Positions 48,927 to 60,240 of a DNA stretch of 64,000 bases are shown here, one piece after another (position 1 is the stretch's first letter; each line of letters begins with the position of its first letter). Both the position numbers and the translations under genes were made by a program. Origin of the DNA: Zeugodacus cucurbitae (Eukaryota > Arthropoda > Insecta > Diptera > Tephritidae); contig NC_071669.1 of the NCBI RefSeq assembly GCF_028554725.1, positions 9,634,501 through 9,698,500 of the forward strand. The letters run 5' to 3'. The notes beneath the pieces were generated by a model. The model was given only the letters and a program-made list of their open reading frames with translations, made no database searches and was not told the origin of the DNA.

Positions 48927-49246
48927 TTCATTTATTGTTGTTGTTGATTTTTTCCATTGTTTTTTTTTTTGTAATGCAGTGCAAAACATATTGTTTTCTA
49001 AAATCCAGTGAAATAAACGGGAAAAAGTTGATGAATGAATGGTCGACCACAGGAATTGTGCAAAAACAAAAACAAAAACAACAGCTAACATTTTGCATAT
49101 TTAAGGCACACACACACAAAGGCATATGCTTACTTGTATAAATAAAAGCGCAAAAGCGTGTTGAAAGCACTGTTGAAAAGGTAGATGACATGATTGTATG
49201 ACTGCTTGTGGAATTGATGACTTACTGTTGCAATATATTTGCACAA

Positions 49247-49270
49247 ACACACACACACACACACACACAC
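49247..49270. repeat. (CA)n microsatellite
   Basis: Perfect run of about 12 CA units. Confidence 0.95.
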
Positions 49271-49444
49271 TGTGAAACTAGTTTATTTATGTATATTTTC
49301 ATGCACAGAAACGCAGCGCTACTTTGCATAGTTGGTCAGTTGTCCTGACAGCACAGGATGTGCCAACAGTGGCTGATGGCTTTTGTGGAGCAGCAGCACC
49401 AGCGGCTTCACCAACATGACTTCGCTTTGATGATGTTTTTTCTC

Positions 49445-49635
49445 ATTTTTGTTGTTGTTGGTTTTTATTATTATCATTTTTCTCGTTGTTGCTGGTTTTT
49501 TATCCTTTTTTTTATTGTTTTTGTTTTAAATATTTGTTGTTGTTGTTGTTGTTTTCTGGTTATTTTTGTTGTTGTATTTTTTTAGTTTTTATTGTTGTTG
49601 TTTTTTATTTCATTATTGTTGTTGTTGTTATTGTC
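49445..49635. repeat. TTG/TTT low-complexity tract
   Basis: Repeated ttgttgttg and tttttt words over about 190 bases, typical of fly introns and spacers. Confidence 0.85.
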
Positions 49636-50748
49636 CATTTGCTGACGTTCATTGCTGACATTGGTTGACATGTCGTTGCATCGTTGGTGCTGATGATCGC
49701 TTTATTATGGTTTCCTACACACCGCACCTCACACTCTAACTACTACTCACCTCATATCGCACCAACACACCCCAACTCACCTCTTTTATCCTTGGCCTCT
49801 CATCTTCTCACAACTCCACTAACTGCAGCACATATCTCTGTCCTCCTGCCAGCCAACCAGGCACACACAAAGTGATCCATACCATTATTGCGGTTTCGGT
49901 TGGCGTAGTCAATACATGAGGCTACTCATTCTCGGTTGCTGTGTGGTGTTGACCATGAGTGGTGGTCGTCGGTCGGTCGGTAGTGCTTTCGGTGTGTTGT
50001 TGTTGTTATTGATGTTAGATTTGGTATTTTGTATGCAAAACACAGTTATTTATGTGTTTGTGTAACTGTTTGCGCATACAAACAGTGTGTTAAACTATGT
50101 CTAGTTACTGGACTTGTTGTTAACCCGTTGGTGGGTGTCAGGGGGTCTTTTAGACAATAAAAAAGTAAGAAGGTGATCTTTGGAGGAGTGTGCCAAGAGG
50201 TCGATATTGCACAATATGAAATTGAGTAGGAATCAGTAGTCATCAAAGTTGATACCAAACTCATATACCTAAGGCAAGTTTGTAAAGAACTTATGGAAAA
50301 ATATGGGTATTAGGGGAATGATTCTTTCCGACAATTTGTTCGCCTTCGTAGTAATGAAAAAGTTCTCGCGATAGTGGAAATTACAATTTCAGCTGAATGG
50401 CTCGGCAAAACATCCGGGATCAGTCCAAACTAAGTCCGTTAAGACTAAGTCCAATCCTATACAGCCAACTAATCAGCTAAAAACTTCTAGACTCCCTAGC
50501 ATTTTCCCAAATTCGATAGATCAACAGCTCTGAGAGTACCCAGGAGTCCGCTTAACACATTGAACTGATCCGTCGGACCCAATACTGGGACCAACCATCC
50601 TCTCTAAACAAGGAATCATTTCCACTAAAAGATCCTGGAAACGCATGATGACCGAGGAACCGACCTTATTAGACGCGGCGTTTATTGATGGTCCCAAGAA
50701 TCTTACTTTATCGGTATTGTGAGGTAGGTCTTAATTGAAGACTGAAAT

Positions 50749-51230
50749 ACCTTCGAAAACTCCACTCAAAGTCCTAAAAATCAATTATCTTTTCTATGGA
50801 ATTGAATCCAAGGTGGAAAGGTTTTTCCTATATTAATATAACAGAGACCACAAAAAAATATAACTACTTGGGTGAAGTATTAAAAGCAAGTTCGGCTATC
50901 GGAAGTAACGGTAACGTCTATGAAGACTAGAATACTAGATTTTCGAACTCTGCTTGAGTATAACAGCTCAGCTCTAGAAGGAAAACTCTACCTTCGAAAG
51001 TTCTACTCAAAGTTTTAGAGATCAATTGTCTTTTCTCTGGAATTGAATCCATGGTGGAAAAGTCTTTACTATATTAATAGAACAGAGACTCCAACAAAAA
51101 CTTACCGACTTGGTTGAATTAGTAAAAGCAAGCTCAACTGTCGGAAGTAACGGTAATCATTCGACCGTGTATACCAGTAGATTTCCGAACTCTGCTTGAG
51201 TATAACAACTCAGCTCTAGAAGGAAAACCA
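50749..51230. repeat. 241-bp tandem duplication (two copies)
   Basis: Copies start at 50749 and 50990 (accttcgaaa). Shared blocks: 'ggaattgaatcca', 'ctatattaata', 'cggaagtaacggtaa', 'cgaactctgcttgagtataa' and 'cagctctagaaggaaaac'. Divergence is moderate. Non-coding. Confidence 0.92.
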
Positions 51231-53389
51231 GACCTTTTCGACCTTAGCTAATGGCTTGAGAACATTCTGAGTGACTAAAGGAAAGCGAGATAGACTTCGT
51301 CCTTTCACAAATATGCTATATTTCGAACCCTGTGTACTTACAAGACAACATCGTAGGTTTTCTAATAACTTTTCATCATTCAGATCGAAGAAAAACGGAC
51401 CGGACTCCGACCACATATCTCATGAGTACGAGAATATAAAATATTTTCGGAGAGTAGATTTGGGAAGATATTCTAAAATGCTGAGTTCACTTCTAGCAAT
51501 AAAATTGCTTCAGTAAAGAGGTGAGGTTTATTTCAAGTTCATTGGATTCACTATTGGACCTCAATTCATATTCAATAAGAGCCCACAACTGCTGTCTGTA
51601 ATTCTGGGCTCGCGAGTCCTTCATGTACTATGCACCAATCAACTGTCACGTGATCGACCTAAAGGTTAATTGCGCACACCTGCAGTTGTAATCGAGAACA
51701 CCTGAGGCCTCTGTTCAACTGCCAAAGTGCAAGTTATGTAAACCAAAGGTATGAGTCGAACAGAACTGCTGTCACTTACAAACACACACACACTCAAATG
51801 GACTCACACATACAGCGGAGCGTAGGCAATTGTGTCGTTGAAAGTTTTGGTTATTTCAATGCATTTGTGAAAACAATGGCCGGCACTGATGGACGGACGG
51901 ACCGACGGACTGCGCGCTAACATTCAACGAGCACCGCCCGCACGTCACACGAACGCCCACTCTTACACTAGCACTCTCTTCCGCCCACCTCTCATAGCAG
52001 CATATTTCGTAATACTACAATTTGCTGTATCACCTTTACACCCACTGTGGCAATATGAGACTTGTTCGGGCCAAATTGAAATTGCACATTTACTGCGAAG
52101 CTGATGTTGTAAACTTTTGCTTGCTATTGTTTTTGTTGTGGTTGCTGTTGCTGTTGCCTTTTGCTAGTGGCATGCATGCTGTATGATGATATTGACGTTG
52201 ATGGTTACTGCTGTTTGTTTGTTGTTGTTGGTGTTGTTGCTTCCGGTGGTATGCTAAATACAGGTATATACATGTGTGTGTTTGTTTGTATATGCAATCC
52301 TGCATCTCTACATCCCTACAACCCTACACCTATCCGCCCTTCGCGTCAGCATTGGCACTCGACTCGTCATTTAATTTAATTGAAAATTGTTGGATTATCT
52401 GCGCAGCACAAACAGCTCAACTCACCGCACACAAGTGTAGAAGCTTATGACAATCACACACACACAGAAACACACACATGAGCGCGCTCATAAAAACTCA
52501 TTTGCATTTTTTTTTCACTCAGCGCTCTTATAACCGTAAACAAGGTGTCCCAAAAGGGTGTTTGTCCTTTATGGTTGGGTATAAAGGAAATAATCTGAAA
52601 GCTTATAAAGAAACGGAAAAATATATATGGGTAGAACTATAGCCATTGGGAAGCTCGACTTCGTACTCAGAAGATTTGCAAATTTTATACCTAAATCTAC
52701 TTTCTTATCGACTCTTATCAAACTCTGAAGGACATTTAACTTCCTATAGAGATTATTTAGATTATTTTCAGGGGCCTAGTATTCTTGAGGTCCTAGGAAT
52801 CTACAATGAGGGTATTATTGAATGACCTCCTTCACTCTTATATCTGTGAAACTACTGTATAAGCTTCTCCAGGGTTCTCTGCACCATTTTGTGATCCAAT
52901 TCATGGAATCATGAGAGACATTTTAAAGCATAAAGATTTGAAAAGATTTCATAATAATTACAATCTAGAAGCCTTTCACTATTGGAAGCTTTATAAAGAC
53001 TAAATAGATGAATAATGATATTCCAAAAGCATGTATCTAAGGCTACTGGGAACACATAACTGATTTGTTGAACTTGTGGAACACTTTAGACTTTAATTTA
53101 TTAAAAGTCTTCGATGTTCAGAATACCTTTTAAAATCTTTGGTTTTGGGGGCATTTCACTTCATTAAAATCTTCATTTGAATACCCAAGGGAAACTAGGT
53201 TAATTTTATTATGTTCTCCAGATGCCTTCAAAACCTTTCGTAGACCCTTAAGGACATGCTTCACTCCTGAGTCTGGGTGGTCCTGTGATCACTAAAGAAT
53301 CATCTCCACAAAGCTTCAGCTAACCTTCCCCAGATAACCTATCCCCCTTCAACTTCATCATAAAGAATTTGGACTAGCATTTTATTCCA
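51231..53389. other. Unique sequence, no supported gene
   Basis: Contains a GGAC tetramer run at 51889-51907, TTG triplets at 52110-52240 and short CA runs. No exon or mobile element recognised. Confidence 0.35.
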
Positions 53390-54259
53390 TTAGATTAGAT
53401 TAGGTTAGATTAAAATATATTTAAAAAAGATTAAATAAAGTAAAGTAAATTAAATTAAATTAAATTAAATTACATTAAATTAAATTAAACTAAATTAAAT
53501 TAAATTAAATAAATTAGATTAAATTAAATTAAATTAAATAACATTCAATTAAATTAAACTAAATTAAATTAAATTAAATAAATTAGATTAAATTAAATTA
53601 AATTAAATTAAATTAAATTAAATTAAATTAAATTAAATAAATTAAATTAGATTAAATTAGATTAAATTAAATTAAATTAAATTATATTAAATTAAATTAG
53701 ATTAAATTAAATTAAATTGAAATAAATTAAACTAAACTAAATTAAATTAGATTAAATTAAATTAAATTAAACTAAATTAAATTAAATTAAATTAAATGAA
53801 ATGAAACTAAATTAAATGAAATGAAATGAAATTAAATTAAATTAAATTAAATTAAAATAAATTAAACTAAACTAAATTAAAATAGATTAAATTAAATTAA
53901 ATTAAACTAAACTAAATTAAATGAAATTAAATTAAATAAAACTAAATTAAATGAAAGTAAATTAAATTATATTAAATTAAATTAAATTAAATTAAATAAA
54001 TTAAATTAGATTAAATTAAATTAAATTAAATAAATTAAATTAGATTAAATTAAATTAAAATAATTTAAATTAAATTAAACTAAACTAAATTAAATTAAAT
54101 TAAATTAAATTAAATGAAACTAAATTAAATGAAATGAAATGAAATGAAATTAAATGAAATGAAATTAAATTAAATTAAATTATATTATATTAAATTATAT
54201 TAAATTAAATTAAATTAAATTAGTTTAGATTATATTAGATTAGATTAGATTAGATTAGG
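53390..54259. repeat. (TTAAA)n pentanucleotide array, 870 bp
   Basis: About 170 pentamers, mostly ttaaa, with interspersed ttaga, ctaaa, tgaaa, and frame-shifting taaa units. Both edges are enriched for ttaga/ttagg (53390-53415 and 54226-54259). Non-coding. Confidence 0.97.
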
Positions 54260-55549
54260 AGTTATTAAAAGCCCTTAGCCCTTACGTTAAGCTCACTGAG
54301 GGTCTAAAAACTTCTAAACGATCAAAATTTCTTTGTTTCTCTTTTCGTGTTATATTTTGGAATTCCCTCAAGCCTTCAACTAACTTCCGTTGAATCTTTT
54401 GTATACCAATTACTTCTCCAAACACCCTGTATCCTCAAATGTCCACTCGCATTCATCAAATAAATAGCACTTGTAATCCTGATTTTGTTCCAATTTTTTT
54501 CGCCTGTCAACAACTGATCACTCGCGATTGCAACTATTGAGCAGCATTATTGCAATATATAATATGTGAAGAGTATAATTGTTGTCTTTGTGGATTTACA
54601 ATTTTTAATCCAACGAAGTAATTTTTTATTTTATGCAATTATTTACTGAATGTAGATTGATTTTTATGATTTTTTTTTAACATTTCGCAAAATTTGGCAA
54701 TTAAATAAAAAGGTTTACTTTACCAATATGACTTACAAGTGGAGAAAAACAGTGGCTACAAGTAATCAAACACAGTGCGTCATAAAAGTAGACAAACACA
54801 GGGACATGAAAATTATTCTGTATATATACAGCTATATTTGTATGTATATGTGTCTGTATTTCCGCTGAATTTAAATATCAGTGTCAACTGTGGCGTAAAG
54901 ATATCTTTAGCAGTAATCTCATATGTATTTGTTGTAAGTGTAACATTTCAATTTGATTTACATACTCGTACATACAAAGCGAACAATCAATAGCAATGCT
55001 GAACACATGTATTTATACACACATCCACACACAGGCAGAAAGACATTTATGCAATTCGCCATTTCAATTGAATTGAAATGCATTGAAACGTTAAATACAA
55101 AACTTTTGTTGCCATTTTTTGAAAAAAAGTCAGGTAGATTTAAGTTGTTAAGGCCACTAATATTTGTATTATTTTCAATAATTAATATGTATGCACAAAA
55201 TCCCGTTGTTTATGCTTCAAGGCACAATTTAATACTAGTATTATGTCGGGGCAATATGAAAGCTGTGGATTAACAAATCTTTTTTTACGAAATTTATTCA
55301 TTTGTGAGCGAGGAGATTTAAGTACGTGTATCAGTTCAAAATACACAATCATCATCATTATTGGGCCCTACAGTTCTATGTGAGCTTAGACCTGCTGAAC
55401 AATTATTTAAAGTTTCAGAGTCATTCAATATAAATAACATTAGAAATGTTGGAGAAATGAGCTCAGAACTCTTCAAATAAGCTCAAAATGCCTGAAAATT
55501 CTCAGGAGTTACTTAAAAACAAAAATCACTAATATAAAAGACATCATAA
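54260..55549. other. AT-rich unique sequence
   Basis: The longest open frame, 54953-55273 (plus, 106 codons), is not recognised and has no motif. No mobile element seen. Confidence 0.35.
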
Positions 55550-55830
55550 TAACTTATATATCTGAATGTGTCTATCCTCCGAGAGAGTTATTTCAACGAA
55601 CACAAGCTATTTGTATACTCATAAACTCGGCAACAATTATTATTTTCAGCTGTAAACGACCACAATTAGTTCATTAACATCGCACTCCATTAAGACCTTA
55701 TGTTAGGTATCGGGACGAATCGCTCTCTTCGGAAATCACCGGGATCTCATTTATGCCAGTTTAAACAGCGAGCCATTGAGACTAAACTCTCCAGATTTGG
55801 ATCACGTAACCCTCTTGTATCTATAAAATT
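55550..55830. repeat. Dispersed degenerate repeat, copy 1
   Basis: Matches the start of the block at 59395-59640: 'tgaatgtgtctatcctccga', 'caacgaacacaagct', 'ttagttcattaac', and 'tttaaacagcgagccattg' are shared with few changes. The two copies are about 3.8 kb apart in the same orientation. Identity unknown. Confidence 0.75.
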
Positions 55831-56387
55831 TTTGTTTGAAATGAGCTCAAAAACCTTCAAGGGACCCAAGAAAATTATCTAGAGTTACTAAGGTGCAAAA
55901 GTCACTCCAATGTAAATGAAAGAATAAATAGAAGAAACAAGAAAGAAAAAGTTTAAAAAATTAGAGTATTTCCACAATAAGTCTTATCTTCTTATTCCCC
56001 ACATAAAAAATAATCAGACCAGATTATCAATATATAGCCAATTTCCACTCTTTTGTTTATTACTCCGGTTGAGAAAGTATACATAGATCACATCAAAGTC
56101 ATTTTCCTTTTTCTCATTATACAACTACGCTCTAGTAACTACCTAACAAGATGACGAGCTTCGGAGACTTAGTTTTAATATTAAACTCTCTAGCTCTCTG
56201 TTACTAGCTACTTCGACTCGAGAACGAATTTGGTAGGGACATTAGATATGTATATTTGGAAATGCAATCCTTGAAAATATAAAAGTAAACTTTTCCACCG
56301 ACTGATCCGTAGTCGGTCTAAGAGCTTACACTGATTTAGTATGCTCTTCTTCGAAGATTATAGAAGATGAAATTTCCAATTCCAATA
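55831..56387. other. Unique spacer, ends in a retrotransposon target-site duplication
   Basis: Nothing recognised before the 15-bp target duplication tttccaattccaata at 56373-56387. Confidence 0.35.
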
Positions 56388-57634
56388 TATATATATTTGG
56401 CGTAGGAACCGCTTGAAGCGATTATAGCCGAATCCACCAGCGCGCCACTCATTCCTCCTTTTTGCTTTTTGGCGCCAACTGGAAACACCAAGTGAAGCCA
56501 GGTCACTTTGCACTTGGTCTTTCCACCGGAGTGGAGGTCGTCCTCTTCCTCGGCTTCCTCCAGCGGGTACTGCATCGAATACTTTCAGAGCTGGAGTGTT
56601 TTCTTCCATCCGTACAACATGACCTAGCCAGCGTAGCCGCTGTTTTTTTATTCGCTGGACTATGTCTATGTCGTCGAATAACACATACAGCTCATCATTC
56701 CATCTTCTGCGGTATTCGCCCTTGCCAATGTTTAAGGGACCATAAATCTTGCGCAAAACCTTTCTCTCGAAAACCCCAAGAGTCGTCTCATCGGATGTTG
56801 TCATCGTCCACGCTTCAGCGCCATACATCAGGACGGGAATAATGAGCGACTTATAGAGTTTGATTTTGGTTCGTCGAGAGAGGACTTTACTTTTCAATTG
56901 CCTACTCAGTCCAAAGTAGCACCTGTTGGCAAGAGTGATTCTGCGTTGGATTTCAAGGCTGACATTGTTGGTGTTGTTAATGCTGGTTCCCAGATATACG
57001 AAATTATCTACATCTTCAATGTTATGACTGTCAACAGTGACGTGGGAGCCAAGACGCGAGTGCGCTGACTGTTTGTTTGATGACAGGAGATATTTCGTCT
57101 TGTCCTCATTCACCTCCAGACCCATTCGCTTCGCCTCCTTATCCATGCGGGAAAAATCAGAACAAACAGCGCGGTTGTTGCTTCCGATGATATCAATATC
57201 ATCGGCATACGCCAGGAGCTGTACACTCTTGTAGAAGATTGTACCCTCTCTATTTAGCTCTGCAGCTCGTATTATTTTTTCCAGTAATAGATTGAAGAAG
57301 TCGCACGATAGTGAGTCGCCCTGTCTGAAGCCTCGTTTGGTATCGAACGGCTCGGAGAGGTCCTTCCCGATCCTGACGGAGCTTTTGGTGTTGCTCAACG
57401 TCAGCTTAAATAGCCGTATTAGTTTTGCAGGGATACCAAATTCAGACATCGCGGCATAAAGGCAGCTCCTTTTCGTGCTATCGAAGGCAGCTTAAAAATC
57501 GATAAAAAGATGGTGAGTATCGATTCTTCTCTCTCGGGTCTTTTCCAAGATTTGGCGCATGGTGAATATCTGGTCCATTGTAAATTTTCCAGGTCTAAAG
57601 CCACACTGATAAGGTCCAATCAGTTCGTTGACGG
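56388..57634 (-). pseudogene. RTE-like retrotransposon with reverse transcriptase domain, 5' truncated (copy D)
   Basis: Read on the minus strand from 57634 this encodes most of a reverse transcriptase: NELIGPYQCGFRPGK, then LFIDF (motif A aspartate), RQGDSLSCDFFNLLLE, and the catalytic YADDIDIIG, followed by the thumb and the C-terminal RRRWNDEL ... RLRWLGHVVRM ... RGRGRPPLRW region. One in-frame stop (TAA, 57492-57494) lies right after LFIDF. The frame is otherwise open to about 56460, where a shift disrupts the last residues (VDSAIIAS is read in another frame). The endonuclease and first RT motifs are absent, so the copy is 5' truncated. A 15-bp direct repeat, tttccaattccaata, flanks it (56373-56387 and 57635-57649), a clear target-site duplication. 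It resembles RTE-class elements; clade not certain. Confidence 0.92.
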
Positions 57635-57649
57635 TTTCCAATTCCAATA

Positions 57650-59394
57650 CCTTATTTTAAATCGGTACCAAACCATATAAATGGAGAACTTGTAATTTCG
57701 ATCAAATATTGTAAGATCAGTTTCATGCGAAGCTTTGCATTGAGCAAGAGAGAGTCTGAAAGAAAAGTATATACACAAGAACACAGTCTACTATACAAGA
57801 TCAAAAAAGAGCACAAAGAACAACAAGTGCTGTACCAGCTCTCCCGATTTGAAATACCCTCTTCATTGAGATCAGTCAAAGTCTTGGGCTTTAACCAATA
57901 TAGCGGACAAGAGAACCTTTAGAGACATATAACTTTAAAGATACTAAGACATCACTTCGGTAATTGAAGGACGTCAGCAATTCGATCTCGAGTCAGACAA
58001 CAATTAAGCCATTCAAACTCAAAAATCGTATTTTCAATAGTCTTTAGCACACATTTAAAGCCGTCTAGCCATTAGTACTTAAAGCACACATTCGACTACA
58101 TTTCGGGCATATTTTCGTCCAATACGTCTCTGCAATTGTCTGCAAAGTTCCATTACACGAATTCATTCAAGTTCAAAGTGCAGACGTGTAGGTGAAAAAC
58201 TCAAACAGCACGTCAATTTTAAATGCCACAGGTATTTTCCCCAATCTACACGCCTTCCACTCACTCGCTCTATCTCTTTCACTATAACTATATCGAAAAT
58301 TTCCTTTTTTTAATGTTTTAACAAAAAATCACACGAAATTAAATTTCCACACGTAGCAAACTTAATATTTGTATCCACAACCAACCGCAACACGTGCAGC
58401 AACATGCCAAAGTTGCTAGCTGAGCTGAGCTGTCTGCACAGCCAGCCGGGAGCGTGTTCCAAGCAGAAGGTATCAAATTGTGCGTGATGCAAACGTGTAA
58501 TCACGTACGTGATCTCTGTTGTGGCAGACGGAAATTTTCGGTAGTTTAGTGCAAACTTACCACAAAGCACCGCACATTATAACATTTTTCCCGTTGAGAT
58601 TTCCTCGTGTATGAAGCATATGAGGCCCGTCGTGCGTTCAGGCGGTTTAACCTCAAATCAGCACAGACATTCAGTGGGTTTGGGTTTTGAAAGGGAAATT
58701 GCTCGAGTTTAGTTGGAAATGAGCGCAGCAATCAAAGTAATATACAGACATACATATGTGCCGCTTGATGTAGGTTGACGCGGAAGTCTTCTGATTTAGG
58801 CGATTTTCTATGCTTGCCAGTCACTTGTCGCCTTGTCGCCCAGGGTTGTTTGTGCCTGTCATTAAGTGTGCTGCGCCGTCGAATGTCACTCACTCATTTC
58901 ATTGTGGCTTGATTAGCGCCTGTGTGTCGTTATTGTACATATCATTTGCATGTCGGAATACCGGAAATTATATAATTTTCACCACAAAGACATATGGACA
59001 TTTGAAAGAAATGATTATAATAAGTTCATCTTATTAAGAAGTTGGTGACATCAAAGGAAATGTGCGAAATTATTTGAATTATGATTAAATAGGTTGTCAG
59101 AGACTGCAGCAGAACATGTCAGATGTAGCTTGGGATTTATTATTATTTAAGAAAGTTGTGTCCTTTCTTTAAAAATATGCTTAAAATGTTTTAGACAGAA
59201 ATTTTAGTTCATAAAATATTACCCAGATGTTACATAAGATCTCATTCGTAAGATCTATCTCGCTCGGTCTCTCTCTTCCTCTCACTCTCCCTCTCCCTCC
59301 CTTCCCCCCTCTTTCTCTTCTTCTCCTTTCCTTAGGGGACTTTCTTACTGAGAAATTTTTGTTTAGATGATGTCACAAAAGACTTCATAGCTTA
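57650..59394. other. Unique sequence, no supported gene
   Basis: A CT-rich tract lies at 59262-59335. Open frames here show no known motif. Confidence 0.35.
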
Positions 59395-60240
59395 CATATG
59401 TGAATGTGTCTATCCTCCGAAACAGTTCTTTCAACGACCATAAGCTTTTTATATACTCCAAAATTCGCAACAATCATTGCTTTCATCTGTAATCGACCAC
59501 ACTAAGTTCATTAACGTCTGACGAACGCCATTAAGTCCTTATGCTAGGTTCTGCGACAGATCCCCGCTTCGGAGATCACTGAGATCCCATTTATTACAGT
59601 AAAAACAACGGTTCATTGGGACCAAAACTCCAAAATTTGAATGACGATGTCCTTATGTATCGACGAACTATTTCGAACATTTCCCAAGCCTTTTGAGGTA
59701 GGTAATATCGATACCAATAAAGTGGTTCCGTAGGAGATGACATCCATGATGCCTCAGCCTCGGCTTGTGACGATTTTATCACTTGAGATCAGCGTAAATG
59801 TTTAGTTTTACTTCACCTTATGTTAAGTTTCGGAACTGATCCCCACTTCAGAGATCACTGGGATTACAATTATGACAGTTTAAACGACGGTCCATTAGGA
59901 CTAAAACTCAAGATTTTATCACTTGGGATCCGCCTAAATGTTTAATTTTACCTCACCTGACGTTAAGTTTCGGAACTGATCCCCACTTCGGAGATCACTG
60001 ACATCCTATATATGATAGTTTAAACAGCGGTCCAATGGGACTAAAACTCGAGATTTGGATGACGAGACCCTCATGTATCGACGTACTGTTTCAAATATTT
60101 CGCAAGTCTTTTGAGGCAGTTAATATCGATATCAATCAAGTGGTTCCCGAAGACATCCAAGATGCCTCGGACGACTTTATCACTTGCGATCCACCTAAAA
60201 GTTTAGTTTTACCTCAGAATGACTCTTGCTGATAGTAATT
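59395..60240. repeat. Dispersed degenerate repeat, copy 2, with internal tandem units
   Basis: Begins like 55550-55830. The block 'ggaactgatccccacttc' plus ggagatcactg recurs at about 59550, 59831 and 59970. Each is followed by 'ggtccattaggactaaaactc' and, in the first and third units, by 'tgtatcgacgaactatttcg' and 'taatatcgat'. The middle unit is shorter by internal deletion. Unit length is about 280 (middle about 140). Confidence 0.85.

Larger units (their letters stand above)
48927..50748. other. TTG-rich and unique sequence
   Basis: (CA)n at 49247-49270, TTG/TTT triplet DNA at 49445-49635, and GGTC/CGGT repeats at 49967-49983. Val/Phe-rich open frames at 49358-49668 are repeat translations. 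No gene is supported. Confidence 0.4.

Noticed and set aside
49358..49668. Val/Phe/Cys-rich hydrophobic frames
   Set aside because: Translations of TTG/TTT repeats; no coding signature.
53390..54259. Interstitial telomere repeat (TTAGG)
   Set aside because: Diptera lack TTAGG telomeres and only isolated TTAGG units occur; the array is TTAAA with TTAGA edges.
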